Of a DNA stretch of 46,582 nt, positions 35,214 through 43,965 are shown in pieces. The stretch comes from Candidatus Poribacteria bacterium. GTDB lineage: Bacteria > Poribacteria > WGA-4E > WGA-3G. The stretch is from NCBI GenBank assembly GCA_022821065.1, contig JAJEEK010000088.1, positions 1 to 46,582 on the forward strand. The letters run 5' to 3'. The translations under genes were made by a program, and so were the position numbers. How positions within the stretch are numbered: the first letter of the stretch is position 1; every line of letters begins with the position of its first letter. The notes beneath the pieces were generated by a model. It had not been told where the DNA came from and searched no databases. It saw only the letters and a list, made by a program, of their open reading frames with translations.

Positions 35214-35279
35214 ATGATCGCCCCGATGGGGCGATCATCGGTTCCTAATGACATCATTACTTCTGAAGGTAATGATGTC
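35214..35279 (-). promoter_or_regulatory. Two strong hairpins upstream of the sulfatase-fold gene
   Basis: Hairpin 1: an 11-bp stem ATGATCGCCCC / GGGGCGATCAT with loop gat (35214-35238). Hairpin 2: an 11-bp stem GACATCATTAC / GTAATGATGTC with an 8-base loop (35250-35279). Neither is followed by a T run on either strand. They may be leader structures of the minus-strand gene or dispersed palindromes. Confidence 0.45.
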
Positions 35280-35370
35280 TTAATTTTTCTGCCTTGAAAA
35301 TTATTAATTCCCTGTCATTAGGGCTACTATAGTTTGGACAATTTTTTATACTTCACCTATAAAAGTAGAT

Positions 35371-35600
35371 GTAGGTTGGGTTGAGTGGAAAGATTCAAAT
35401 GCCTCTCGTCTCTATGAACAACGCTCTTCGAGAATATCGTGTTCTGATAACTCACCCTAACGAAACCCAACAAACACCTCTGAAAAACCAAAAAACGTTG
35501 GGTTTCACTCAGGTTTGAGGAAACTCAAGGTATGCGATGCGCCGTGAAGTCGATTGTCTATCTGAGACCTTTTTAGTGTTCGCCGTTCAACCCAACCTAC
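35371..35600. mobile_element. Element E (230 bp) with GTAGGTTGGGTTGA ends
   Basis: Inverted ends GTAGGTTGGGTTGA and TTCAACCCAACCTAC. The interior contains a second inverted pair (AACCCAAC and GTTGGGTTTC). No coding capacity and no clear target duplication. A solo end occurs at 16581-16596. Confidence 0.65.
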
Positions 35601-35624
35601 GCGCTGTCTTACATAAAATTAGAC

Positions 35625-36548
35625 TTATACCTCTTGGCGTGTCCTACTTAACAGAAATAGTGTTACCAACAGCAACGGCACAATGACAGCCGCAGAGACC
35701 GCGATAGATATTTGCGCACCGACGAGACACGGAAAAAAGAAAATTGAACCGATCATTGAGCCTTTCAGCGCAAAATATCCGTTCTTTTCGTTCGGTTGCA
35801 GATACAGCGAGATACGCGTCCCGACAGTGGCAACGATGCCTAAGATGACCCAAACAACATAAGTCCTCTGAAGTTCAGGTTCCAACCAGTAAGGCAAGAA
35901 AGCGACAACGAAAGCAGCGACCGTTGCCATCGCCGAGAGCAGCAGTGCCGGACCGACACCGATCTGAAGGGGTGTCGTTAGGATGCCGAGTTGTCTGTCG
36001 CGCGGTAGATCTTTGAAGGTTGTCGTGATATGTGTGCCTAAATCATAAAGCGTTATCGCAGCGAAGGCGTACCATGCCAGACGCGGGACGGTGCCACTCA
36101 CAGCCAGCGCACCGAAGACACTCAGCAACCCGATCCCCAGTGGTAACGTGAGGCTCCCTAAAATCCCTTTCGCCTTAAAAATGGCGTTGTAGAGATGCGA
36201 AATTGCCACCAACCCCATGACCAACAAACCGGCTTTAAGATTGAGCAAAAAACCGCCGATGACACATAACCCGTAAATAACACTTGCCGGGACAATCGCC
36301 TGCTTCGGTGTCAGTCGTTCGGATGGAAGCGGACGTTCGGGGTTCGTCTGCTTGTCTGTTTCGTGGTGGAAGTAGTCATTTTTTATCATGCCAGCGAAGT
36401 AGCCGAACAGCGCAATAACGAGTGCCGCCGCAACGCGCCCTGTAAACTGTCCCTGACTCGCAATGAGCGCGCCCGGGAGTGTTGCGACGATCGGAATCGC
36501 AAAGAGCGGGTAACGGATTAGGTCAAGATAGGCTCTGAAGCGGTTCAT
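35625..36548 (-). CDS. UbiA-family prenyltransferase
   Basis: A 307-residue integral membrane protein with about eight to nine membrane segments. The two polyprenyl-diphosphate/Mg-binding motifs are visible: NDYFHHETDKQTNPERPL (N57, D58, D65) and DLPRDRQLG near 180. UbiA enzymes attach a prenyl chain to an aromatic or other acceptor, for example in quinone, heme O or lipid synthesis. The acceptor cannot be read; it differs from the housekeeping UbiA style, and no menaquinone or heme gene is adjacent. AGGAAA precedes the ATG. Confidence 0.88.
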   Translation of the reverse strand: MNRFRAYLDLIRYPLFAIPIVATLPGALIASQGQFTGRVAAALVIALFGYFAGMIKNDYFHHETDKQTNPERPLPSERLTPKQAIVPASVIYGLCVIGGFLLNLKAGLLVMGLVAISHLYNAIFKAKGILGSLTLPLGIGLLSVFGALAVSGTVPRLAWYAFAAITLYDLGTHITTTFKDLPRDRQLGILTTPLQIGVGPALLLSAMATVAAFVVAFLPYWLEPELQRTYVVWVILGIVATVGTRISLYLQPNEKNGYFALKGSMIGSIFFFPCLVGAQISIAVSAAVIVPLLLVTLFLLSRTRQEV

Positions 36549-36561
36549 ATCTCGATTTCCT

Positions 36562-36682
36562 CAGGACTTACGCAATTTTGACTACAGCTGGTTTTATTCA
36601 CTGAGATTTTTCGGAAAACACAATGTTTTTGTGGCACAGGCTAACAGCCTATGGTACAAAAGAGCCGCATGCGTAAGTCCTA
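36562..36682 (+). mobile_element. Element A, copy m
   Basis: Complete 121-bp copy with perfect target duplications TTCCT (36557-36561 and 36683-36687). Both arms of the hairpin have changed together: CAGGCT-aac-AGCCTATG. Confidence 0.88.
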
Positions 36683-36688
36683 TTCCTG

Positions 36689-37777
36689 TTAGAAGTTTTC
36701 GCGTGGCACGCCTGCTTCCGCTACCGGAGAATTCCTGGGTTCAAACGCTTCCTCTACACCGTAAAACTGCTCGCTTTGTGTCCCAACACCGAGTTCTGTT
36801 ATATTGCCTCCGACCTGTTTATTCCCTTGAATAAAATTATCTCGGAGCCGACCTCCATCGTAGACTGCCCAGCCGACGTTATTTGTGATATTATTAGAGA
36901 CAATTTCCGGGGAAGCGGTGGAATAACAGACAATCGCGTTTTCGTAATTCGCACGGAGTATATTATACTGGATACGCGGCCGCGAGTCATCTTCGCATAT
37001 AATCCCGTATTGGTTCGCTGTAAACTCGCTGTATTCTACACCTGGCGCCGCGCTGCCTTGAAACTTTGAACCTACGCCATTCCTATTAAATTCGCTACTG
37101 CTAATCGTTGGATTCGTGTTCTCACATATTATCCCTGTTCTATTTTCGCCGAAAAGGCATCTCTCAATTTGGACTGCGTCTGTCCGGATCCTGATGCCGA
37201 CATTCGCATGCTGGATACGAGCGTATGTGAGACGGCTATTCGGACTTGTGGTTTCTATCTGAATGCCCCCCCAATCTCCCGCCTTCGGTGGCTCCGCTTT
37301 TATCGTATTCGCAGCCGTCGCCCTGCTGCCCCCTTGTTGCTTGTTTAGAGACGCGTCAGTGCCAAATGCAGAGGAAGCCGTCTCCACTGCTGGTTCTTGT
37401 GCCTGTGTCTGTTGCTTTCCTAAAGAACCGAAGACGATCATCCGATCTGGTGATCCTTCGGCGTACAGTTCACCCTTTACGACAAGCAGGCTCGGTGTAT
37501 CCATCGGTTCAAAACCGACGATAGTTCCGGCACGTATCGTCAATGTGATACCCTCTGGTACAGTGACAGTATCCGTCATATAGACCCGTCCGTCCCAGAT
37601 TTCATTTTCCGTCAGTTCACCGGATTTCTCCACGATTTCAAAACTGGCACCCTCTACCTTCAAGTTAAAAGTTTCGCCTTGGCATCCGCAGTAGAAACCT
37701 GTTAGCACACTGATGAGGCAGATGAGCGCAGTATAAGATGTGAATTTCTGATGTTGTTGCGTACGTTTTGTTTTCAT
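36689..37777 (-). CDS. Exported right-handed beta-helix protein
   Basis: 362 residues from ATG 37777. The N-terminus has a basic stretch and a hydrophobic segment (TSYTALICLISVLTGFYCGCQG), a signal peptide that may end in an atypical lipobox (YCGC). Then come parallel beta-helix repeats of the NosD/pectate-lyase type: GVTLTIRAGTIVGF, LLVVKGELYAEGS, YARIQHANVGIRI, RCLFGENRTGI, SSEFNRNGVGS and NILRANYENAIVCYS. Such proteins bind or cleave polysaccharides or act as surface scaffolds. A low-complexity insert near 100-150 interrupts the repeats. No catalytic residues can be identified. A longer start at 37876 is unlikely because it would precede the signal peptide. Confidence 0.78.
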   Translation of the reverse strand: MKTKRTQQHQKFTSYTALICLISVLTGFYCGCQGETFNLKVEGASFEIVEKSGELTENEIWDGRVYMTDTVTVPEGITLTIRAGTIVGFEPMDTPSLLVVKGELYAEGSPDRMIVFGSLGKQQTQAQEPAVETASSAFGTDASLNKQQGGSRATAANTIKAEPPKAGDWGGIQIETTSPNSRLTYARIQHANVGIRIRTDAVQIERCLFGENRTGIICENTNPTISSSEFNRNGVGSKFQGSAAPGVEYSEFTANQYGIICEDDSRPRIQYNILRANYENAIVCYSTASPEIVSNNITNNVGWAVYDGGRLRDNFIQGNKQVGGNITELGVGTQSEQFYGVEEAFEPRNSPVAEAGVPRENF

Positions 37778-37957
37778 TCCTATATTTTTATCATAGATAC
37801 TTATCTGTGTCAAGCGGGAAAAAGTATGGTTCAGAACCATTGAATTGCGTCCTCCATTATTCGTAATTAGAACCAATAATCGAAAGGTTTTGACAGAAAA
37901 CCGTCCTGAAAGCTGAAAACCAACCCTCTGATAACTAACGACTTTTCCAAAAAAAGT

Positions 37958-37986
37958 TTGACATCGGTCGTAAAATTTGCTATAAT
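37958..37986 (+). promoter_or_regulatory. Consensus sigma-70 promoter of the ffh cluster
   Basis: Perfect TTGACA (37958-37963), 17-bp spacer, perfect TATAAT (37981-37986). It drives ffh and the genes behind it. The rest of 37778-38106 holds no gene. Confidence 0.88.
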
Positions 37987-38106
37987 TGTATAATTAGGGA
38001 TTAGTGTATCTCTGAGCAATTTCGTTTGTTATGATAGCGTCCATATTTTTCGCGCTAAGTGTGGATCGCGATGCAGTTCGCGCCCACTCAAAAGGATACA
38101 GAGACC

Positions 38107-39519
38107 ATGTTTGAAAGTTTAAGCGATAGGTTACAAAGCACTTTCAAGAAATTGAAAGGGCAAGGAAAGCTCACAGAAAATAACATCTCTGATACCTTAC
38201 GCGAGGTTCGGCGCGCTTTCCTTGAAGCGGACGTTAACTATAAAGTCACACGTGAATTTACAGATCGGATCAAGGCGCGTGCTCTCGGTCAAGAGGTTCT
38301 TGGAAGCCTTACACCTGAACTACAGATTGCCCGAATCATTGGCGAAGAACTCACACAATTGATGGGCAACGAGGCAGAGAAAATTCGTATTGCACCGAGC
38401 GGTCCGACGATCGTAATGCTTGTCGGTTTACAAGGTGCCGGTAAGACAACTGTAGCGGCAAAATTGGCGCTTAGATTCCGTAAAGACGGACGGAAACCGC
38501 TCCTCGTTGCCGCTGATGTCTATCGACCGGCTGCTATTAAGCAGTTACAAATCCTCGGTGAGCAGACGGAAACGCCGGTCTTCTCAATGGGGACAGACGT
38601 TTCACCCGTCAAGATCGCAGAGGCTTCTGTCAAAGAGGCTTTGGCACACGGACATAACTGCGTTATCATTGATACGGCAGGACGTTTGCACGTTAACGAT
38701 GAATTAATGGGTGAACTTCGGCAGATCCGAGCAGGCGTTGACCTCACTGAAATCCTGCTCATCGTTGATGCGATGACTGGACAAGACGCTGTAAACGTCG
38801 CTGAAAATTTCAACAACGACTTGGACATTGACGGTGTTATCCTCACGAAGATGGATGGCGACGCGCGCGGGGGTGCGGCACTCTCGATTCGTCATATCAC
38901 ACAGAAACCGATCAAATTCATCGGTGTCGGTGAAAAGATTGAGGCAGCGTCGCTTGAAGAGTTCCATCCAGAACGCATGTCTTCGCGTATCCTTGGACAA
39001 GGCGATGTGCAAACGCTCATTGAGAAAGCGGAAGAGGTCTTCAGCGAGGATCAGGCAAAGGACCTTGAACGTAAACTCATAGAGAACAAAGGTCTTGATT
39101 TCGACGATTTTTTGACGCAGTTAGAGCAGCTTAAAAATATGGGTCCGTTAGATCAATTGATGGATCTCATGCCGTTTAAGAACCAGTTGCCGATTAAAGA
39201 CCTTACACCCGATGAGAGCCATTTGCGTAGTGCCAAGGCGATCATCGAATCCATGACGCTTGAGGAACGCAAGAACCCTCGATTGTTAGATAGAAGTCGG
39301 AAACTCCGTATTTCCCAAGGCAGTGGTACGACAGTCAATCAGATCAACATGCTGGTTTCGCAGCTTCAGATGATGAATCGGATGTTAAACCAGCAAGCGG
39401 CGATGGCAATGCCGGGGATCGGCGGATCTTTCAACAAGAAAATGGGGCAGAAAATGGGGGCGATGCCTCGTCCAAAACGGAAGGCGCGAAAGCCTCGAAA
39501 GCGAAAACGCCGCAGATAG
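38107..39519 (+). CDS. ffh: Signal recognition particle protein Ffh
   Basis: The SRP GTPase that, with 4.5S RNA, targets nascent membrane proteins to FtsY. From ATG 38107 the protein has 470 residues, beginning MFESLSDRLQSTFKKLKG. N-domain, then G1 GLQGAGKTT, DTAGR (G3), TKMDGDARGG (G4) and the closing G5 region; the C-terminal methionine-rich M domain (MNRMLNQQAAMAMPGIGG) and a very basic tail follow. The earlier start at 38059 is rejected because AAAGGA sits before 38107 and the family begins there. First gene of the ffh-rpsP-khpA-trmD-rplS cluster. Confidence 0.97.
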   Translation: MFESLSDRLQSTFKKLKGQGKLTENNISDTLREVRRAFLEADVNYKVTREFTDRIKARALGQEVLGSLTPELQIARIIGEELTQLMGNEAEKIRIAPSGPTIVMLVGLQGAGKTTVAAKLALRFRKDGRKPLLVAADVYRPAAIKQLQILGEQTETPVFSMGTDVSPVKIAEASVKEALAHGHNCVIIDTAGRLHVNDELMGELRQIRAGVDLTEILLIVDAMTGQDAVNVAENFNNDLDIDGVILTKMDGDARGGAALSIRHITQKPIKFIGVGEKIEAASLEEFHPERMSSRILGQGDVQTLIEKAEEVFSEDQAKDLERKLIENKGLDFDDFLTQLEQLKNMGPLDQLMDLMPFKNQLPIKDLTPDESHLRSAKAIIESMTLEERKNPRLLDRSRKLRISQGSGTTVNQINMLVSQLQMMNRMLNQQAAMAMPGIGGSFNKKMGQKMGAMPRPKRKARKPRKRKRRR

Positions 39520-39525
39520 TACTTC

Positions 39526-39556
39526 GGTGAACCCGACGGCGGGATCACCTTTAAAA
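39526..39556 (+). terminator. Hairpin between ffh and rpsP
   Basis: GGTGA-a-CCC pairs with GGG-a-TCACC around a 6-base loop, followed by TTTAAAATTT. A weak or partial terminator that could reduce read-through from ffh to rpsP. Confidence 0.45.
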
Positions 39557-39595
39557 TTTAGATGAAGTGGCACAGATGCCACTGGGAGGTATTTT

Positions 39596-40024
39596 TTGGC
39601 AGTTAGAATTAGATTACAACGACACGGTCGTAAAAAACGTCCGTTCTATCGACTCGTCGCGGCTGATGCTCGTGCACAGAGAGACGGTGCCTTTTTAGAA
39701 CGCCTCGGTCATTACAATCCGCTAACGGATCCGGCAGACGTGGTCATTGATGAAGAGAAAGCCTTAAAATGGTTACGACGCGGCGCGCAGCCCTCGGATA
39801 CAGCAAAGCGTTTACTCTCACAAAGCGGGATCCTGATGAAATTTGAATACGAAAGATTGGGGAGACCGATGCCAGAAGAAGAAACCACTGAAACAGTCGA
39901 GGAGACGGAGGATACCGAACAGACAGACGTACAAGAAACAGAATCCGAAACTGGGGCATTGCTGACTGAAGCAACACCAGACGAATCCGCTGAGGAAGAA
40001 GAATCTGCTGAGGAAGAAGAATAA
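39596..40024 (+). CDS. rpsP: 30S ribosomal protein S16 with acidic tail
   Basis: The first 90 residues ([20 protein letters not shown]...GHYNPL...[26 protein letters not shown]) are a complete S16. The last 50 residues are an unusual Glu/Thr-rich extension ending [12 protein letters not shown]. Acidic tails on S16 occur in several phyla but vary in length. Start is TTG 39596 with a GGGAGG ribosome-binding site; no ATG fits. It is placed as in most bacteria, between ffh and trmD. Confidence 0.95.
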   Translation: MAVRIRLQRHGRKKRPFYRLVAADARAQRDGAFLERLGHYNPLTDPADVVIDEEKALKWLRRGAQPSDTAKRLLSQSGILMKFEYERLGRPMPEEETTETVEETEDTEQTDVQETESETGALLTEATPDESAEEEESAEEEE

Positions 40025-40077
40025 TACCGACGAAAACGCAGGTGGCGGACGCATCTACTGAAAGCCAAAAGTGAACC

Positions 40078-40329
40078 ATGTTCAAAGATTTGATTGAATA
40101 CATCGTAAAATCTCTCGTTGATTATCCCGATGAGGTAGTGGTTCGAGAAGTAACTGGCGAAACAGTCGTTATTATTGAATTGACTGTCACAGAAGAGGAT
40201 TTGGGAAAAATCATCGGTAGATACGGACGGACGCTGAAAGCAATCAGAAGTGTCCTCTATACCGCTGGCTTGTGCGCGAATAAAAAGGTAATTCTTGAGT
40301 TAATTGACGAACCGAGGCAGGATGTATAG
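40078..40329 (+). CDS. khpA: RNA-binding KH-domain protein KhpA
   Basis: 83 residues, a single KH domain with the GxxG loop in GKIIGRYGRTLKAIR. KhpA (YlqC) binds RNA, often with KhpB, and influences cell division and translation in Gram-positive bacteria. It follows rpsP by 53 bp, the conserved order rpsP-khpA-rimM-trmD, but rimM is missing here. Confidence 0.92.
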   Translation: MFKDLIEYIVKSLVDYPDEVVVREVTGETVVIIELTVTEEDLGKIIGRYGRTLKAIRSVLYTAGLCANKKVILELIDEPRQDV

Positions 40330-40377
40330 CAAGAATCCTATTGACTGTTAGCGGCAGGCGCAGTGGTAAAATCAGAA

Positions 40378-41106
40378 ATGAAAATTGATGTTATTGCCCT
40401 GTTTCCAGAGATAATTGCACCAGCGTTAAAGACAGGGATACTCAAACGCGCTCACGACGCTAATATACTCGCTGTTAATCTTTATAACCTGCGAGATTGG
40501 ACGACCGATAAACACAAGTCGGTTGACGATTATCCGTATGGCGGCGGTGCTGGGATGATCCTTAAACCCGAACCTATTTTCGCAGCCATCAAAGCGTTGA
40601 ACCCCGAGGAAACCGCAAACGTCGTTTATCTGACCCCTCAAGGGACACCTCTGACCCAAGGATTCGCGGAATCACTTTCATTGGAGTCGCATCTTATACT
40701 TTTGTGCGGACGTTACAAAGGCGTGGATGAACGCGTGCGGGAAAAAATAATAACAACCGAGGTATCCATCGGTGATTACGTCTTGAGTGGTGGTGAAATT
40801 GCAGCCCTCGTTTTAATTGATGCTATCGGGCGCGTGCTTCCGGGTGCTCTCGGCGACTACGAATCCGCGCATATCGATTCGTTTAGTCAAGAATTGCTTG
40901 ATCATCCGCACTATACACGTCCTGCGAAGTTTGCCGAAATGCCTGTCCCTGAAGTCCTCTTGAGTGGACACCATGAAAATATCGAAAAGTGGCGATATGC
41001 TGAGGCACTCAAACGCACGGCAAAACATCGTCCTGATCTGCTCCAAAAATTGGAACTCAGCCAAGAGGATATCGCAATCCTCAAAGGCGCAGGATTAACG
41101 GAGTAA
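40378..41106 (+). CDS. trmD: tRNA (guanine37-N1)-methyltransferase TrmD
   Basis: Methylates G37 of tRNAs that read CNN codons, preventing +1 frameshifting. 242 residues from ATG 40378: MKIDVIALFPE at the start, LYNLRDWTTDKHKSVDDYPYGGGAGM and the knotted SAM site LCGRYKGVDERV...SIGDYVLSGGE. A GTG at 40363 would add five residues and has a GGCAGG upstream, so the start is uncertain. It lies 48 bp after khpA. Confidence 0.95.
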   Translation: MKIDVIALFPEIIAPALKTGILKRAHDANILAVNLYNLRDWTTDKHKSVDDYPYGGGAGMILKPEPIFAAIKALNPEETANVVYLTPQGTPLTQGFAESLSLESHLILLCGRYKGVDERVREKIITTEVSIGDYVLSGGEIAALVLIDAIGRVLPGALGDYESAHIDSFSQELLDHPHYTRPAKFAEMPVPEVLLSGHHENIEKWRYAEALKRTAKHRPDLLQKLELSQEDIAILKGAGLTE

Positions 41107-41184
41107 CCGAAAAAAGTTTTTAGCTCATAAGGAATCTTAACATCGTATAGCGAACCAAGCATTACGCGAGGGAAGGAGAAAAAC

Positions 41185-41529
41185 ATGAATTTAATTGAAT
41201 CCGTCGAAAGCCAATATATGAAGAGCGATATCCCAGATTTCGGTCCGGGGGATGTTGTCAAAGTGAATACACGCATTCGTGAAGGACAAAAGGAACGTAT
41301 CCAAGCCTATGAAGGCACTGTTATTCGTCGCGCACACGGCGGACTGCGTTCGACCTTTACGGTTCGACGTGTCGCCTTCGGTGCCGGAAGTGAGCGGACG
41401 TTCCCGCTGCATTCACCGAACATTGAAAGTATTCAGGTCGTCCGTTACGGTGCTGTCCGGCGTGCGAAATTGTATTATTTGCGCGAGCGTACGGGCAGAG
41501 CCGCACGCGTCAAAGAACGCAGAAACTAA
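41185..41529 (+). CDS. rplS: 50S ribosomal protein L19
   Basis: 114 residues, normal for L19: [31 protein letters not shown] in the first half and the family end [29 protein letters not shown]. It forms part of the 30S-50S interface. The ATG is preceded by GGAAGGAG. It follows trmD by 78 bp and precedes rnhB by 10 bp. Confidence 0.97.
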   Translation: MNLIESVESQYMKSDIPDFGPGDVVKVNTRIREGQKERIQAYEGTVIRRAHGGLRSTFTVRRVAFGAGSERTFPLHSPNIESIQVVRYGAVRRAKLYYLRERTGRAARVKERRN

Positions 41530-41539
41530 CCGAATATCG

Positions 41540-42133
41540 ATGGACGATCTTGAACTTGCTTGCCAACAAAGCGGCTACAAACAGATTGCAGGCATTGACG
41601 AGGCAGGTCGAGGCGCATTGGCTGGTCCCGTCATTGCCGCTGCAGTCATCTTACCCCTCACTTGCAGCATTGACGGTTTGAGAGATTCAAAGCAATTAAC
41701 ACCGAAACAACGCGCCCGATTGGCTGACGAAATCCGTCGTGCTGCTATATCCATAGGTATCGGTGCCGCGGATAACCGAGTCGTTGACCGTTTGAATATT
41801 CTTGAAGCAACTTTATTGGCAATGCAAAATGCGATTGAAAAACTCGCGCCACAGCCAGATTACCTCCTCGTTGACGGCATAAATCTCCCTACAACAGCCA
41901 TCTCAGGCGAAGCAATCCCGAAAGGCGACAGCCGAAGTTACTCCATCGCGGCTGCTTCTATCATCGCCAAAACCACCCGTGATCGGATCATGATGGAACT
42001 GGATCACACCTACCCACACTACGGATTCCAAAAACACAAAGGATACCCGACAGCACAACATCGACAAGCGATTGCTCAGTTTGGGGCATCGGATATTCAT
42101 CGTCAGACTTTTAAATTACTTTCCGATGATTGA
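41540..42133 (+). CDS. rnhB: Ribonuclease HII
   Basis: Removes RNA, including single ribonucleotides, from DNA hybrids. 197 residues from ATG 41540, with the catalytic AGIDEAGRGALAGPV (D20, E21), DSKQLTPKQR, and the later VDG and AAASIIAKTTRDR motifs holding the remaining acidic residues. A longer frame reading from 41279 overlaps rplS and is not used. It is usually found after rplS, as here. Confidence 0.94.
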   Translation: MDDLELACQQSGYKQIAGIDEAGRGALAGPVIAAAVILPLTCSIDGLRDSKQLTPKQRARLADEIRRAAISIGIGAADNRVVDRLNILEATLLAMQNAIEKLAPQPDYLLVDGINLPTTAISGEAIPKGDSRSYSIAAASIIAKTTRDRIMMELDHTYPHYGFQKHKGYPTAQHRQAIAQFGASDIHRQTFKLLSDD

Positions 42134-42187
42134 AATAGAGTGACGAAGTGCTTGAAGAGACAGGGCTTGGCAGAATAGGAAACACGG

Positions 42188-42574
42188 ATGGATCATTCAC
42201 GTCTGAGCATCGCCAAAGCGGGTGAGTCGTTTGCAGCTACGCATCTTAAAGCGCGCGGGTATCAAATCCTTTCCCGGAACTACCGATCCGGACGCGGTGA
42301 AATCGATCTCGTTGCACAAGATGGCGACTGTATCGTCTTTGTGGAAGTTAAAACGCGACGCAGCCTCAAATTCGGGCCTCCACAAGCAGCTGTAACGACA
42401 CAGAAACAGCAACAGATTTCCAAAATCGCCTTGAGATATCTACAAGCCCATAACCGATTCGACGCGCCTTGCCGTTTTGATGTCATCGCAATCCATTTGT
42501 CCCCGCAGCTTGAGTTGCTAAAACTTGAACAGATTGAGAGTGCGTTTGAATTTCAAGCCAGAAGCCGATTCTGA
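42188..42574 (+). CDS. yraN: YraN/UPF0102 nuclease-fold protein
   Basis: 128 residues of the UPF0102 family, an endonuclease fold of unknown role: GESFAATHLKARGYQILSRNYRSGRGEIDLVAQDGDCIVFVEVKTRR, in which E-I-D and E-V-K form the PD-(D/E)XK site. It commonly follows rnhB, as here. Confidence 0.93.
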   Translation: MDHSRLSIAKAGESFAATHLKARGYQILSRNYRSGRGEIDLVAQDGDCIVFVEVKTRRSLKFGPPQAAVTTQKQQQISKIALRYLQAHNRFDAPCRFDVIAIHLSPQLELLKLEQIESAFEFQARSRF

Positions 42575-42604
42575 TTTTTATCTCCTTAATTTATCGTTTT
42601 CGGA

Positions 42605-42633
42605 TTGATTTCACCGGCGATCCATGGTATAAT
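42605..42633 (+). promoter_or_regulatory. Predicted sigma-70 promoter (HicB-like gene)
   Basis: TTGATT (42605-42610), 17-bp spacer, perfect TATAAT (42628-42633), about 78 bp before the ATG at 42711. Confidence 0.65.
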
Positions 42634-42710
42634 CTTAAGTATCAGTTTAGGTGGTGCTATCTGTCCAACGCTGAAAAAATCTGGCTTACTGGATTTCAAG
42701 GGAGAAAACT

Positions 42711-43013
42711 ATGAAAAAAATAAAGAAGGTCGAAATTCAAGACAAAATCTTTGAAGAGACCTATACCGCTCACATCCAAAGCAACGGAACCAACTGGCTC
42801 GGATGGATTCCAGAGGTTCCAAAAGTCAAATGTGAGGCACCGACAGAAGTCGTCTTACTGAAAACCCTCGAAAAGAGACTTCATGAAGCACTCGTCGCCG
42901 AAGAAGAAGCATGGGAAAAGCAGTTCGAGGCAGACGTGAAAGCTGGGAAGCTTGATAAATTTCGCAAAGAAGCACTCGAAGATGTCCGGGCAGGGAGAGT
43001 CAAGTATCTATAG
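42711..43013 (+). CDS. HicB-like orphan protein
   Basis: 100 residues. The N-terminal part (TAHIQSNGTNWLGWIPEVPKVKCEAPTEVVLLKTLEKRLHEAL) follows the HicB fold pattern (strand, G-W-IPE-P, helix). The tail (KLDKFRKEALEDVRAGRVKYL) resembles C-terminal toxin-binding segments of other small antitoxin-like proteins. No hicA-type toxin is next to it. It may be an orphan antitoxin or a related regulator. It has its own promoter. Confidence 0.6.
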   Translation: MKKIKKVEIQDKIFEETYTAHIQSNGTNWLGWIPEVPKVKCEAPTEVVLLKTLEKRLHEALVAEEEAWEKQFEADVKAGKLDKFRKEALEDVRAGRVKYL

Positions 43014-43052
43014 ATCAAACAGATCAAGGCACATCCACAAGACAACCCGTTG

Positions 43053-43946
43053 TCAAAGATCTGGAAATCTTAAAATCCGTTTCGCATTCCCGCCCATAAT
43101 ACCTGCCAACTCTGCTTCGGATAGATTTGGTATTAATTCCTCTATAACTGTGGTAAGTTTACCATACCCCGGTTCTTCCAATATCCACGGGAAATCGGTT
43201 GCCCACATCAATCGTTTCGCGCCAAATCCCCCCAAAAGCCCCCGGTGCCATCCTGCCAAATCTTTATACGGGAATTCTTCTCTGCTAAAGGCATACTGAC
43301 CAGAGAGATGGACATTAACATTTTCAAAGCGTGCGAGCCGATAGGTGGTGTGCATAAAAAGGTTGTAGCCTGTCACCTGTATCTGAGGTCTGCCGAATTC
43401 GTCCCAGCTAAATTTCCCTTTTCCTGGGCACGCGGCGAGATGATTTAGCACGACCCGAACTTGTGGGAATTCTTGAATCAGGTATGGCAGGAGGTGTGCG
43501 TTGATAGCGTTCGGATAGAGCCACAAGACATAATCACGCTCGGCAGCACATTTCCAAATCGGATACGCAGCAAACTTGCGGACATCCATCTTCGCAAAAA
43601 TATCACGCGGTCCCCCAAATGTAGAAAATCGGAACCCGATAATTCCGGTGTTGTCAGTCAACTCTGCCATGTGTTCTGCGGGGTTCGGATGTCCTTCTGG
43701 GACTAATCCAATCCCCAAAAATCGGTTTGGATATTCTTTGAGGCATTGCAGTAGGTAACGATGGTTTTCGATGCTCGCGCCCCCCATCTGGACGAGAACC
43801 GCCTGATCAATTTGATGTTCCGCCATCACATCTAACAATTTTTCAGCAGACTCTTCACGTTCCGCGGGGCAAACGGGAGTCGTCTCGCGTGGGTATTCCG
43901 GTGTCGCCTTCGTAAATACGTGCAGATGCGAATCAATTCGTGGCAT
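43053..43946 (-). CDS. Amidohydrolase family 2 protein
   Basis: 297 residues of the amidohydrolase-2 (TIM-barrel metal hydrolase/decarboxylase) family: PRIDSHLHVF (HxH metal site) at the start, VLNHLAACPGKGKF in the middle and LMWATDFPWI (Asp) near the end. The group includes 2-pyrone-4,6-dicarboxylate lactonases and aromatic-acid decarboxylases; the substrate here is unknown. GGAGG precedes the ATG at 43946. It lies close behind the PhyH gene and may act in the same catabolic route. Confidence 0.86.
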   Translation of the reverse strand: MPRIDSHLHVFTKATPEYPRETTPVCPAEREESAEKLLDVMAEHQIDQAVLVQMGGASIENHRYLLQCLKEYPNRFLGIGLVPEGHPNPAEHMAELTDNTGIIGFRFSTFGGPRDIFAKMDVRKFAAYPIWKCAAERDYVLWLYPNAINAHLLPYLIQEFPQVRVVLNHLAACPGKGKFSWDEFGRPQIQVTGYNLFMHTTYRLARFENVNVHLSGQYAFSREEFPYKDLAGWHRGLLGGFGAKRLMWATDFPWILEEPGYGKLTTVIEELIPNLSEAELAGIMGGNAKRILRFPDL

Positions 43947-43965
43947 TATGAGGGTCCTCCATTCA

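Noticed and set aside
39712..40103. Several minus-strand frames opposite rpsP, rich in Ser
   Set aside because: They are mirror images of the Glu-rich codons (GAA/GAG) of the S16 tail.
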